From contig NZ_JBFDUZ010000001.1 in the NCBI RefSeq assembly GCF_040719145.1, positions 1,054,001 through 1,118,000 of the forward strand: a stretch of DNA of 64,000 nt. Reading direction: 5' to 3'. Shown piece after piece: positions 43,122 to 52,534 of the stretch. How positions within the stretch are numbered: position 1 is the stretch's first letter; each line of letters opens with the position of its first letter. This stretch comes from Paenibacillus sp. JQZ6Y-1. GTDB taxonomy: Bacteria > Bacillota > Bacilli > Paenibacillales > Paenibacillaceae. The notes under the pieces were generated by a model. The model made no database searches and was not told the origin of the DNA. It saw nothing but the letters and a program-made list of their open reading frames with translations. The position numbers and the translations under genes were made by a program.

Positions 43122-45455
43122 ATGCTGCTGAATCGTGAGAATAGCGGGGAACGCTGGCGTAAACGCCGGGACGGCAAAGAAAAGGTCACAGGCGAGCTGC
43201 GTTATCTGACCGATATGACCGCTGAACATATGTTATATGGACGTGTGCTGCGCAGTGAACATCCACATGCACGCATTGTATCGCTCGATACATCGGCAGC
43301 GGAGCAGTATCCGGGTGTGATTGCTGTCATTACGCACCATGATGTGCCAGGCTTAAATCGCTTTGGCATCGCCACACCGGATCAGCCTGCGCTATGCGAA
43401 GACCGGGTGCGTTATATCGGTGATGCTATCGCGGCAATAGCAGCGGAATCACCGGATATTGCCGAGCATGCTCTATCCCTGATTGCTGTTGAATACGAGG
43501 TGCTGGAGACGCTGACCGATCCACTGCGTGCCTTGGAGGAGTCTGCGCCGCGTCTGCATCCGCAAGGTAATGTGCTGCATCGCACCGCTGTCAAATATGG
43601 TGATACCGATACGGCATTGAAGCGCTGCGCATATGTGGTTAAACAGGAATACAGCACACCGCGTCAGATGCACGCGTATATGGAAACGGAAGGTGGTTTG
43701 TTCATACCGGAACCGGATGGCAGACTGACCGTCTATGCACCGACCCAGCATGGATACAAGGATCGGATGCAGATTGCTCGCATTCTCGATTGGGAAGAGG
43801 AGCGTATTCGTGTTATTTCCAGTCCCATCGGTGGTTCCTTTGGCGGTAAAGATGAGTTGAATGTGCAGCCTTACGGTTCATTGCTTGCACTGAAAAGTGG
43901 ACGTCCAGTCAAAATGCACAACTCGCGCAAGGAATCGGTACGCGCGGGCTTGAAGCGTCATCCGATGAAGATTGAGATGGAGACGGGAATGGATGAACAT
44001 GGTCATGTACTGGCGCATCGGGTTCGCATCGTTGCCGATACAGGGGCATATGCTACGCTGGGAGCACCCGTGCTGAATTTTGCCACAGAGCATTGTATGG
44101 GACCTTACCGGATTGAGCATGTGGATGTAGAAGGTGTGTCGGTCTATACGAACAATGGAGTCTCCGGTGAATTCCGCGGCTTTGGTGGCAATCAGGCGAT
44201 CTTTGCGATGGAAGGGCAGATGGATCGACTAGCAGAGCTGATTCAGATGGACCCGTGGGAATTTCGAGAATTGAACCGCCGTCACTCCACCGATCCTGGA
44301 CCTTTGCAACAGCAAATCTGGGAAACGAATGGATTAGAGCAAGTTATGGAGACGTTGGAGCATTCCAAGCTGTGGCAACGCCGCAGTCAGCTGAAGCTGG
44401 ATAACGATCAGCAGCCACCGTGGATCAAACGTGGAATTGGGGCTGCCTTGGCGATGCACGGAGCTGGGCTTGGTTACGGTATCGACGATCCCGCAGGCGG
44501 ACGGCTAAGTCTCAATGCAGATGGTCAGATCGAAGTTGCCTTTAGTTATGAGGAATTTGGACAAGGCTTGATCGCTACTATGGAGATCATGCTGATCGAT
44601 CTGTTTCAATGCCAATCATCCGATATTCATATCGTGATCGGTGATACAGACAAAGTGCCGCATAGCGGTTCCAGTACTGCGTCTCGCTCGACTACGATGG
44701 CGTGGATGGCATTACAGCGCTTGAAGGTCCCTTTTTTGGAGACGATTCTGTACAAAGCGCACGAGTTGACCGGCGTACCGCTGGAACAATTAACAACTGG
44801 ACCGCAGGGAATCTGGCGACAAGCAGCAGGGCAGGTTCAGACAACTTACAAAGGAACCCCGTTATCATCAGATGCGGAATTTGTGCTGAACTATCGGGAA
44901 ATTGTAGCGACGAGTACATCGGAAGAATTGATGTTTGACACCGAATTTTCGTATCCGACTACACCGGACGAAGTGGTTGGCGGACATTTTCTATATACGT
45001 ATGCGGGTGTAGCTGCTGAGGTGGAAGTGAATACGCTAACCGGCAATGTCAAGCTGTTGGATACGTACCATACCGTTGCCGCTGGACCAGTCATCAATCC
45101 GATGGGGTTTATCGGGCAGATTGAAGGCGGTAGCGTGATGGCGCTTGGCTTTACATTAACCGAGGATGCGCTGATGCAAGATGGGCATTATATGACGAAA
45201 AATATGGATACCTATATAATTCCAACTATTCAGGATATGCACAGCTCGCTGGAAGTAGAAGTAATTGAGGATTTGCCGGACAATGATCCATTCGGTCCGC
45301 GCGGGATTGGTGAGATCGGTTCGGTTGCACTTGCACCAGCAATCACAGCGGCAATTCGGCAGGCGGTGGGCATCTGGGTCAATCATTTGCCAGTACCGCG
45401 CGAGCAATTGATTCAGCCGGTTCGTATGCGTCAGCAGGAAGGAGTCAGCACATGA
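43122..45455 (+). CDS. pucD: Xanthine dehydrogenase molybdenum-binding large subunit
   Basis: A 777-aa catalytic subunit that hydroxylates hypoxanthine and xanthine to urate at the molybdenum centre. The aldehyde oxidase/xanthine dehydrogenase a/b hammerhead domain (GKEKVTGELRYLTDM ...) is at the N terminus. The molybdopterin part has GSFGGKDE, the EFRGFGGNQAIFAMEGQMDRLA stretch, SYEEFGQGL and the catalytic Glu in RGIGEIGSVAL near the C terminus. AAAAGGGGG precedes the ATG, 6 nt after the pucC stop. The stop overlaps the start of pucE. Homolog of B. subtilis PucD. Confidence 0.95.
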   Translation: MLLNRENSGERWRKRRDGKEKVTGELRYLTDMTAEHMLYGRVLRSEHPHARIVSLDTSAAEQYPGVIAVITHHDVPGLNRFGIATPDQPALCEDRVRYIGDAIAAIAAESPDIAEHALSLIAVEYEVLETLTDPLRALEESAPRLHPQGNVLHRTAVKYGDTDTALKRCAYVVKQEYSTPRQMHAYMETEGGLFIPEPDGRLTVYAPTQHGYKDRMQIARILDWEEERIRVISSPIGGSFGGKDELNVQPYGSLLALKSGRPVKMHNSRKESVRAGLKRHPMKIEMETGMDEHGHVLAHRVRIVADTGAYATLGAPVLNFATEHCMGPYRIEHVDVEGVSVYTNNGVSGEFRGFGGNQAIFAMEGQMDRLAELIQMDPWEFRELNRRHSTDPGPLQQQIWETNGLEQVMETLEHSKLWQRRSQLKLDNDQQPPWIKRGIGAALAMHGAGLGYGIDDPAGGRLSLNADGQIEVAFSYEEFGQGLIATMEIMLIDLFQCQSSDIHIVIGDTDKVPHSGSSTASRSTTMAWMALQRLKVPFLETILYKAHELTGVPLEQLTTGPQGIWRQAAGQVQTTYKGTPLSSDAEFVLNYREIVATSTSEELMFDTEFSYPTTPDEVVGGHFLYTYAGVAAEVEVNTLTGNVKLLDTYHTVAAGPVINPMGFIGQIEGGSVMALGFTLTEDALMQDGHYMTKNMDTYIIPTIQDMHSSLEVEVIEDLPDNDPFGPRGIGEIGSVALAPAITAAIRQAVGIWVNHLPVPREQLIQPVRMRQQEGVST

Positions 45456-45991
45456 CAAAAACAACGGATATGAATTGGACAGCAGTCATTAATGGAGAAA
45501 CGCAACAATTGACAGTGAACCCGTCGCGCCGTCTACTAGATATTTTACGCGCCGATCTGGATCTAACTGGTACCAAAGTATCCTGCGAAATTGGACGCTG
45601 TGGTGCGTGTATGGTACTGATAGATGGCGAACCAGTCAACTCGTGTCTGACGATGGCATATCAGTGCAGCGGAGCGGAGATCACGACGATTGAAGGATTG
45701 CATGGAGCATCGCCGCAGGAACTGCATCCAGTGCAGGAAGCTTTTTTAGAAGAAGGCGGATTTCAATGTGGATACTGTACGCCTGGCATGATCATCTCTA
45801 CGACCGCCTTGCTACATCGCTATCCGCAGCCAGATGAGCAGCAGGTCAAAGAAGGATTGTGCGGCAATCTGTGTCGTTGTACTGGCTATGGCGGCATTTT
45901 GCGGGCGGTGGAGAGCGCAGCGGACAAATGCAGTCGTCAGATTCCCACCGTATCCTCGGCAGCTGATGCCCTGCAAACAGGGAGTAAATAA
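45452..45991 (+). CDS. pucE: Xanthine dehydrogenase [2Fe-2S] subunit
   Basis: A 179-aa small subunit carrying two [2Fe-2S] clusters. The plant-type cluster has Cys45, Cys50, Cys53 and Cys65 (CEIGRCGAC ... C). The all-alpha cluster has Cys106, Cys109, Cys141 and Cys143 (QCGYCTPGM and GNLCRCTGYGG). Electrons flow from the molybdenum site in PucD through these to FAD in PucC. ATGA overlap with the pucD stop shows translational coupling. The last 25 residues are a poorly conserved Ser/Ala-rich tail. Confidence 0.96.
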   Translation: MTKTTDMNWTAVINGETQQLTVNPSRRLLDILRADLDLTGTKVSCEIGRCGACMVLIDGEPVNSCLTMAYQCSGAEITTIEGLHGASPQELHPVQEAFLEEGGFQCGYCTPGMIISTTALLHRYPQPDEQQVKEGLCGNLCRCTGYGGILRAVESAADKCSRQIPTVSSAADALQTGSK

Positions 45992-46101
45992 TCCACTTCT
46001 TCTTTCATAATGCTACAATGACACATTCACTTTTCTGCTGAAATGTTATAGGAAGTAATGAATTTGTATGTTGCTATAGGATGGATACACGTAATAGATC
46101 T

Positions 46102-46187
46102 AAGCACCGTGAGGCACCACTGACGATGGAAGGACGATTCAGTCCCTATATCATCGGCAAATCCCCTCAATCGGTGCTTTTCTTTTT
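46102..46187 (+). terminator. Elaborate structured RNA ending in a U tract
   Basis: Four nested helices can form: AAGCACCG/CGGTGCTT, TGAGG/CCTCA, CGATG/CATCG and GGAC/GTCC, with internal loops CACCACTGA and GCAAATCC. A T-rich tail follows (46177-46187). It lies 110 nt after pucE. It at least terminates the pucCDE transcript; the internal loops are more ordered than a plain terminator needs. Confidence 0.6.
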
Positions 46188-46720
46188 GATCCTAACTGTT
46201 ATGACGGGGCAGTCATATACCGATCTAGATATAGATACAGTCGTACAATAGCATGTCGTATCCAGCATCTAACGATTATCTTTTCTGCTTCACCATGAAA
46301 AAGTGTTCACAGCCGTCGGTTCGTGGTATCATATAGCTTTGGCGCCGACTGATTCTTCTGTTTAACGTATCGACAGCCAAAATCAGTACGAGGGCGCATG
46401 ACCGGATTTTGCATATATGGCAGGAAGCGGCGGTGCTTTCGGCGAATACTTACCGGAACAGGCTGAATAGCTGGATGAAGGAAAAGGGGAACGTCCTTTT
46501 TTGTCTGAATTGTCAAATAGGACGTATCATAAACACTACAGATTGGATGTGCAATCTGTCACCATACAAGCGGCTGGGGGAGCGCAAGCAGGCTGCTGGA
46601 ATCATGGCATACGATTGAAATCTGACCTGTAACACGACTGGATGGCACAGGCAGTACCTCGCCATCCGGCATTTCCCTTCCCTATACCCGCAAGATGAAA
46701 GGCAACAAGGAGGGGAATCT
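46188..46720. other. 533-nt stretch without a supported gene
   Basis: Upstream region of the phosphotransferase gene. A 69-codon frame at 46409-46618 has no ribosome binding site. GGATGG/CCATCC (about 46639-46664) can form a weak hairpin. Nothing else recognised. Confidence 0.4.
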
Positions 46721-47782
46721 TTGGAACGCGAAGCAATGAATGATATGGAACAACTAGCAGATCACTATTTCCCATCAGGGAATTGGCATATGGTTGAAGG
46801 CAAAGGCGGCATGAACAACACAACAATGTTTATTGATCATGCCTCACAGCGTTATGTGCTGCGCCGCTATGAAACGCATCGGGAACCGGACAAGGTACGG
46901 TATGAGCATGAGGTGCTGTTTACACTGCCGGAAGTACTGACCGATCTGGCGATTCCCAAGCCGGTGCGCGATCAGAATGGCAACACCATCTATGTAGCTG
47001 AACCGAATCAGCAGCCCGGCGAGCAAGGTGGTCGTCTGGCGGCTTTATTTCACTATATGGATGGAAGCAATCCAGAGCTGGTAACCGATGAACAGCTATT
47101 TCAATTTGGTAAAACGGCAGGACGCTTGTCAGCAGCACTGTCGCAGATCGATATTGATCTGCATCCAGTGTATCCGCCGTATTATCGTCTTGGTCAATCG
47201 TATCCGTTATGTAGTCCGGGCAGATTGGAAGCCTTTTGCGCCAATCCACCAGAGGACTTTGCTTGTATTCGTGAGACATTGAACCGAATCGGTGAGCGTC
47301 TTGGCGAACAGCTGGTGCGTATTGCCCGACTCGCTTCTCTGCCGCATCAGCTCATTCACGGCGATCTGAATGCGTCGAATATGCTGCAAGCGGAAGATGG
47401 ACAGATTACAGCGATTCTTGATTTTGAATTTGTTACACGAGATCTTCGTGCAATGGAACCAGCGGTGTGTCTGTCTGATATGCTGACCAGCATGGAATGG
47501 AGTGCCGGTGACGAACGTCGGTGTACGGCTTTTCTCAAAGGCTATGCCTCTGTCGTTCGGCTAACAGAAGCGGAGGCGGTGCGCTTGCCGCTACTCATTC
47601 TGCTGCGGCGGATGGATGTATTTATGCACTTCTTGAGTCGATACTTTGAAGGCATTGATCAGGCGGATGTAGTCATTTCGCAAGCGAAGCGACTGGATGA
47701 GGGCTTGAATTGGTATAAACAAAGCGGTCCTCTGCTCAAAGCAGTCAGCCGCCGGATTTTTGGATATGAGGATACGAATTAA
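46721..47782 (+). CDS. Aminoglycoside-phosphotransferase/choline-kinase-like protein
   Basis: A 353-aa soluble kinase-fold protein of the APH family. Marks are the ATP-site strand YVLRRYETHREPDKVRYEHEVL, the catalytic loop LIHGDLNASNML near residue 217 and the metal-binding ILDFEF near 237. Such proteins phosphorylate small molecules (homoserine, choline, methylthioribose, aminoglycosides) or act in spore-coat or stress roles. TTG start at 46721 with AAGGAGG 7 nt upstream; the ATG at 46736 is too far from it. Single-gene unit with a very strong terminator. Substrate not predictable. Confidence 0.82.
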   Translation: MEREAMNDMEQLADHYFPSGNWHMVEGKGGMNNTTMFIDHASQRYVLRRYETHREPDKVRYEHEVLFTLPEVLTDLAIPKPVRDQNGNTIYVAEPNQQPGEQGGRLAALFHYMDGSNPELVTDEQLFQFGKTAGRLSAALSQIDIDLHPVYPPYYRLGQSYPLCSPGRLEAFCANPPEDFACIRETLNRIGERLGEQLVRIARLASLPHQLIHGDLNASNMLQAEDGQITAILDFEFVTRDLRAMEPAVCLSDMLTSMEWSAGDERRCTAFLKGYASVVRLTEAEAVRLPLLILLRRMDVFMHFLSRYFEGIDQADVVISQAKRLDEGLNWYKQSGPLLKAVSRRIFGYEDTN

Positions 47783-47787
47783 AAAGC

Positions 47788-47826
47788 AAAGAGGTGGGCA
47801 TACTACAGATGCCCACCTCTTTTTTT
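47788..47826. terminator. Strong bidirectional terminator
   Basis: A perfect 14-bp stem, AAAGAGGTGGGCAT with ATGCCCACCTCTTT, a 7-nt loop and a T run, between converging genes. Confidence 0.92.
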
Positions 47827-47933
47827 ATCGATTGGATACTGGTGCTTGGAATGGAACAGAATGATTGTATCGTAGTATCCAATCCTAACATAGGAAAACA
47901 TAATACATAAGATCATAACGCTTAAAAACAATA

Positions 47934-48605
47934 TCACACCAGACTGCGTAGCCAGCTGCGGATTGCCCACCCGCGTTCGCTGCGCTTTTTGTATTTGGGT
48001 AGGGAACGGTAGACATTAACCGCTTCGCGGAACGATTGCTTGGCTTCCTGCTCACGTCCTAATGAGCGATCCAACTGACCAAGCATATAGTAAGCGCGGC
48101 ACGAGGAGGATTGAATATTACGGAATTGTTCCAGTACCTGTAGTGCCTTTTGCTGATCATGACGTGCGTAGTGACTCGCCAGTCGCAGATACGGCTCACC
48201 ATATTTCACTCTAGGATTCAGCTCTAGTGCTTTTAAGATATACTGTTCTCCAGTTGTTGCATCACCCGTATGCAGTAATGCTGTGCCGAGATCATCCCAA
48301 TACTCGGCAGAATCCTCATACGCATGACGTATTTGCTCTAGCCATTGCCGAGCTTCCCCATACCGGCGACGTTCCAGCAGCAGGCGTGCTAGGTCATAAC
48401 GCGCCGACATATCACTTGGACTGTTGTCTGCTTGCCGACGTAAGGCTCGAATTCGGCTCATGCGTTTGAGTGGTTTCACAAAGCTAGGGAAAATGCCGAC
48501 AAACCGACGATCCAGCACATAAATGATCACAAGCATCACAATCAGCGCTAGAAACGGATTGCCGAGTAGCCACCACAGAATGGAAAAGATAAAAATTTTA
48601 CTCAT
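47934..48605 (-). CDS. Membrane-anchored TPR protein
   Basis: A 223-aa protein. Residues 4-32 are a hydrophobic N-terminal anchor (SILWWLLGNPFLALIVMLVIIYVL). The rest holds at least four tetratricopeptide-type helix pairs, for example SARYDLARLLLERRRYGEARQWLE, AEYWDDLGTALLHTGDATTGEQYI and RAYYMLGQLDRSLGREQEAKQ. The C terminus is strongly basic (YKKRSERGWAIRSW). The TPR part should face the cytoplasm and bind a protein partner. GGAGGAG precedes the ATG. It follows the SUKH protein gene by about 20 nt on the same strand and is probably co-transcribed. Function unknown. Confidence 0.75.
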   Translation of the reverse strand: MSKIFIFSILWWLLGNPFLALIVMLVIIYVLDRRFVGIFPSFVKPLKRMSRIRALRRQADNSPSDMSARYDLARLLLERRRYGEARQWLEQIRHAYEDSAEYWDDLGTALLHTGDATTGEQYILKALELNPRVKYGEPYLRLASHYARHDQQKALQVLEQFRNIQSSSCRAYYMLGQLDRSLGREQEAKQSFREAVNVYRSLPKYKKRSERGWAIRSWLRSLV

Positions 48606-48626
48606 CGTACTCCTCCATATTCACAT

Positions 48627-49289
48627 TCACTTCCGTATACGCTTGCGAACAACCGTATCCCACATCTTTTCAAAAGAAAGGAAAAGCGGCTCCATATGAG
48701 GTTCCCATTGCGCACGTAGGGATACCGATTCATCATTTCGTTCCGGCAGCGCATCCCATGTAATCCACACAATGTGGCAATCTCCATGTTCATCGCGCTG
48801 TTCTGTATCAAAACAGACGACCCCTTGTCCATCTTCGCCAATGGCAAATGGGATATATCCCGCCTCGATCAACTCACGCCATTGCTCCATTAGCTCTCGT
48901 ATAGCCGACAAACCGCGGTTGGTAGCCAAGGAGGGGAACAGAAAGGAGTTGCAGCTTGCTGACATGTCCCCATTTGATTCAACGTTTGGAAACTGCCATT
49001 CCAGCAGATGATATGCCTGTAGAAAAGCTCGGTATAATGGAGGAAGCTGTAATCGATACTCCTGTTCTAACTGATTCACTTGTGTCACAGAGATCGAAGA
49101 GGGCACTGGCTTCCAAACAGCCCAATCGTCATCCTCCAACAGCGATTCAGGAATGCCTTCATTACTTCCCAGCATATCAGCGGGAATACCATCAGCAACC
49201 GTCAAGAATAACACGCGTGAGTGTAGATCGTTATATATATCATCAATATGCGTACGGACATAATGAATGTATTCTGGCTCTGTTGTCAT
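48627..49289 (-). CDS. SMI1/KNR4 (SUKH) family protein
   Basis: A 220-aa acidic soluble protein. The SUKH signature starts at about residue 75: VNQLEQEYRLQLPPLYRAFLQAYHLLEWQFPN, then PSLATNRGLSAIRELMEQWRELIEAGYIPFAIGEDGQGVVCFDTE, where the I-P-F-A strand and G-x-G-x-x-x-C/Y-F-D motif are typical. Many bacterial SUKH proteins are immunity proteins against secreted toxins. The start is the ATG at 49289, after AAGGGGG; the upstream in-frame ATG lacks a site. No toxin gene is adjacent. It is much longer than and distant from the three SUKH paralogs at 60-61.6 kb. Likely first gene of an operon with the TPR protein. Confidence 0.75.
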   Translation of the reverse strand: MTTEPEYIHYVRTHIDDIYNDLHSRVLFLTVADGIPADMLGSNEGIPESLLEDDDWAVWKPVPSSISVTQVNQLEQEYRLQLPPLYRAFLQAYHLLEWQFPNVESNGDMSASCNSFLFPSLATNRGLSAIRELMEQWRELIEAGYIPFAIGEDGQGVVCFDTEQRDEHGDCHIVWITWDALPERNDESVSLRAQWEPHMEPLFLSFEKMWDTVVRKRIRK

Positions 49290-49424
49290 GGATAAGCCCC
49301 CTTCTTTGCTCCTATCGGTACAACCATCGGCGTACATGATCTCTTTTTAAAATTATGTAGTTTTTTTACACCATTTTAGTGTAAATGATGTTACAATATG
49401 TGGCAAGAAATGCTTTTGTTATAA

Positions 49425-49442
49425 AATGTTCACGTTAACATT
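49425..49442. promoter_or_regulatory. Operator-like inverted repeat upstream of uxaBA
   Basis: AATGTT-CACGTT-AACATT (perfect 6-bp arms) directly after a TATAAA -10-like box (49420-49425). It resembles both LacI-family operators and, with two mismatches, a cre site for CcpA. Confidence 0.5.
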
Positions 49443-49493
49443 ATTGAAAACAACATAGTAACGAACCTTATACCATTCAACGGAGGGTAATCC

Positions 49494-51029
49494 ATGACAA
49501 TGAGCAAAACACAGCCGCTACTGCGTTCCCATCTAACGGGCGAGAACGAACGGCGCCAGCATGAAGTGATCCGGCAGCAGCCGCTCAAAATATTGCAGAT
49601 TGGCGATGGCAATTTCCTGCGTGGGTTTGTGGACTGGATGATTCACGAGATGAATGCCAGCGGCAAGTATCACGGCAGCGTCGTTTTAACGCCCGCTACT
49701 CCGCGTGGCGCACATCGACTGGAAAAGATGGCGAATCAGGAAGGTCTCTACACTTTATTGCAACAAGGATTACAGCATGGCGAAAAGGTGGAAAAGCGTC
49801 AGCTAATTTCTGTATTCCGCGATTATGTGAATCCATATGAGGAGTGGGAAAGCTTTTTGCAGCTTGCAGAATTGGAATCGCTGGATGTGGTCGTGTCCAA
49901 TACGACAGAGGCAGGGTTAACATATGTGGAGCTGGAATATGTGCCCGGGCAGCACATTGTGAATTTTCCAGCGCGATTGACGGTCTTTTTGCAGCGACGA
50001 TTTGAGAAGTTTGGCGCTGATCCGAAGCGAGGCTTGATGATTCTGCCATGCGAGTTGGTAGAGAATAACGGCGATCTACTCAAAAGCTTTGTGCTACGCT
50101 ACGCGCGCGAATTCGGCTTTGGCGAAGACTTTTGCGAATGGGTAGAGCAGCATCAGCTATTTTTGAACAATTTGGTGGATCGTATTGTCACGGGGATGCC
50201 GGAGCCGAATGAATATGCACGTCTCACCAATAGCTGGGGGTATGAGGATCAGTTTTTGACCTCGGCGGAGCCGTATTATATTTGGGTCATTCAGGGGGAT
50301 GCTTCATTGGATCAGCGTCTGCCGTTCGTACAATCTGGGTTGAATGTAAAATGGGTGCAAGATCTCGCGCCGTATCGTCAGCGCAAGGTGCACATTCTGA
50401 ACGGTGCGCATACCTTGATGATGCCGGTCGGTCTGTTGTATGGCAAGAGCACGGTGCGTCAATTGATGGAGGACGAGCAGCTTGGCAGTTGGGTGAAGCA
50501 GACCATCGCTGAGGAAGTGATTCCATCGTTGGGATTACCGTCGGAAGAATTGCAGCGGTATGCGGACGAGACATTTGAACGATTTTATAATCCGTATCTA
50601 GAGCATCGGCTGCTGGATATTGCCATGAATAGCTTGAGTAAATGTCAGGCGCGTCTATTACCAATACTGAAAGCGTATACAGAAAAACAACAGCAATTGC
50701 CACAGCAGATCGTACGGAGTTTATCCGCATTGCTGCTGCTGTATAAGGTGCAACCGGTGGAGCAGAGCGGGCAGACCTCCTTCCGCAGTCTGACATTGGA
50801 AGGTCAACCGCTGGAAATCCGCGACAATCCAGAGTGGTTGCAACGATTATCTTCCTATTGGCAGTCCAGCCATCCAGTAACAGAGCAGGATTGTCAGGTC
50901 AATACGCAAGATGTGGTCTTACAAATATTGAGCGATACCGTGATCTGGCAGGAGGATTTGACACAGATTCCGGGGTTGGCGGAGCAAATTACATTTAATC
51001 TTAATCATATGGGGGCGCAATGGTCATGA
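49494..51029 (+). CDS. uxaB: Tagaturonate reductase (altronate oxidoreductase)
   Basis: A 511-aa NADH-dependent long-chain mannitol-dehydrogenase-family enzyme that reduces D-tagaturonate to D-altronate in galacturonate breakdown. The NAD-binding start KILQIGDGNFLRGFVDWMI, ILPCELVENNGDLLKSFV, FLNNLVDRIVTGMP and the catalytic HILNGAHTLMMPVGLL with the Lys-x-x-x-x-Asn-x-x-His pattern (RQRKVHILNGAH) are clear. CGGAGGG lies before the ATG. The gene overlaps uxaA by four bases. Uronate isomerase and the KDG kinase/aldolase are not in the window. Confidence 0.94.
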   Translation: MTMSKTQPLLRSHLTGENERRQHEVIRQQPLKILQIGDGNFLRGFVDWMIHEMNASGKYHGSVVLTPATPRGAHRLEKMANQEGLYTLLQQGLQHGEKVEKRQLISVFRDYVNPYEEWESFLQLAELESLDVVVSNTTEAGLTYVELEYVPGQHIVNFPARLTVFLQRRFEKFGADPKRGLMILPCELVENNGDLLKSFVLRYAREFGFGEDFCEWVEQHQLFLNNLVDRIVTGMPEPNEYARLTNSWGYEDQFLTSAEPYYIWVIQGDASLDQRLPFVQSGLNVKWVQDLAPYRQRKVHILNGAHTLMMPVGLLYGKSTVRQLMEDEQLGSWVKQTIAEEVIPSLGLPSEELQRYADETFERFYNPYLEHRLLDIAMNSLSKCQARLLPILKAYTEKQQQLPQQIVRSLSALLLLYKVQPVEQSGQTSFRSLTLEGQPLEIRDNPEWLQRLSSYWQSSHPVTEQDCQVNTQDVVLQILSDTVIWQEDLTQIPGLAEQITFNLNHMGAQWS

Positions 51030-52534
51030 ATACAATGATTCGCGATTATATTGCTATTCAAAAACAGGATGATGTTGTAATTGCATTGCGGGATATGGAG
51101 CCGGGCGATACGCTGCTATTAGACAATGGACAGGTGCTCACTATAACCGATTCCGTGCCGCGCGGTCACAAAGTAGCGGTGCATCCGATTCCGTCTGGGC
51201 AAGATGTGATCAAATATGGCTTTTCCATTGGCAAGGCGACCGCTGATATTAAACCGGGACAATGGATTCACAGTCACAATCTGCATACCGGTCTGTCTGG
51301 TACGCTCGATTACGAATATCAGCCAGAGCATAGCTGGCAGCCACGAAGCATTCCAGCACATTTGCAGCAGTTTGACGGCTATTTGCGACCGAATGGCGAA
51401 GCCGGTATTCGCAATGAAATCTGGATTATTAATACGGTCGGCTGCATTAACAAAATTTGTGAAGCACTTGCCCGCACTGCCCATATGCAGATGGCTGGTC
51501 GTGTAGATGGTGTGTATCATTTCCCACATCCGTTTGGCTGCTCGCAGCTGGGCGATGATCTAGAGTACACGCGTCAATTGCTTACCTCGCTCGTTTTACA
51601 TCCAAATGCGGCTGGTGTGCTGGTTATCGGTCTGGGCTGTGAAAATAACCAGATCGAGTCCTTCGCTGCTGGTATTCCACCGGAATATGCTGGCAAAATC
51701 CGCTATCTGAAAGCCCAAGAGGAAGATGATGAGATGGAAGCGGGCATGGGGTATTTGGAAGAATTGGTATCGCAGGCAGAGCAGGAGCAACGTCAGCCCT
51801 TACCTTTGTCCAAATTAAAGATCGGTCTAAAATGTGGAGGTTCGGATGGACTATCCGGTATTACTGCGAACCCACTCGTCGGTGAAGTAGCGGATCTGCT
51901 CGTATCCGCAGGTGGCACCGCGATTCTAACGGAGGTGCCTGAGATGTTCGGCGCAGAGACGATTTTGATGAATCGCTCGTCGGATGATCATATTTTCGGG
52001 CAGATGGTAGAGCTGATCAACGGCTTCAAGCAGTATTTTGTCAACCACGGGCAAAATATTTACGAGAATCCATCCCCTGGCAACAAGGCAGGCGGTATTA
52101 CTACACTGGAAGAAAAATCACTTGGCTGTACTCAAAAGGGTGGTCATTCGCAGGTGGTGGATGTGCTGCGATATGGTCAGCGTGTGCATCGTCCGGGGCT
52201 GAATATTGTGGAAGCACCAGGCAATGATCTCGTCTCTGTTACCGCATTGTCAGCAGCTGGCGCGCATATCGTGCTATTCACAACGGGGCGCGGTACGCCA
52301 TTTGGTGGTCCAGTGCCAACGGTGAAGATCGCTACTCAATCTGATCTTGCCAATCGTAAAAAGCATTGGATCGATTACAATGCGGGACAATTGCTGGAAG
52401 GTCGTGAGATGGAGCAGGTGGCGCTTGATCTGCTGGAACAGATTGTAGAGCTGGCTTCTGGTCGCCGCCAGACGAACAGCGAGCGTCACGGATTCCGCGA
52501 AATTGCCATTTTTAAAGATGGCGTTATATTGTAA
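51026..52534 (+). CDS. uxaA: Altronate dehydratase
   Basis: A 502-aa enzyme that dehydrates D-altronate to 2-keto-3-deoxygluconate. It has the N-terminal SAF domain (about 1-85) and the large UxaA catalytic domain with NTVGCINKICEALA, FPHPFGCSQLGDDLEYT, VLVIGLGCENNQ, and LKCGGSDGLSGITANP for iron and substrate. I place the start at the ATG at 51026, which overlaps the uxaB stop (ATGA) and is 10 nt from a GGGGG site; an ATG two codons earlier (51020) is also possible. Works in series with UxaB on galacturonate, the main sugar of pectin. Confidence 0.94.
   Translation: MNTMIRDYIAIQKQDDVVIALRDMEPGDTLLLDNGQVLTITDSVPRGHKVAVHPIPSGQDVIKYGFSIGKATADIKPGQWIHSHNLHTGLSGTLDYEYQPEHSWQPRSIPAHLQQFDGYLRPNGEAGIRNEIWIINTVGCINKICEALARTAHMQMAGRVDGVYHFPHPFGCSQLGDDLEYTRQLLTSLVLHPNAAGVLVIGLGCENNQIESFAAGIPPEYAGKIRYLKAQEEDDEMEAGMGYLEELVSQAEQEQRQPLPLSKLKIGLKCGGSDGLSGITANPLVGEVADLLVSAGGTAILTEVPEMFGAETILMNRSSDDHIFGQMVELINGFKQYFVNHGQNIYENPSPGNKAGGITTLEEKSLGCTQKGGHSQVVDVLRYGQRVHRPGLNIVEAPGNDLVSVTALSAAGAHIVLFTTGRGTPFGGPVPTVKIATQSDLANRKKHWIDYNAGQLLEGREMEQVALDLLEQIVELASGRRQTNSERHGFREIAIFKDGVIL

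Noticed and set aside
46409-46618. 69-codon frame before the phosphotransferase gene
   Set aside because: No ribosome binding site, odd composition (many Cys, Trp, Asn) and no continuation into a known gene.
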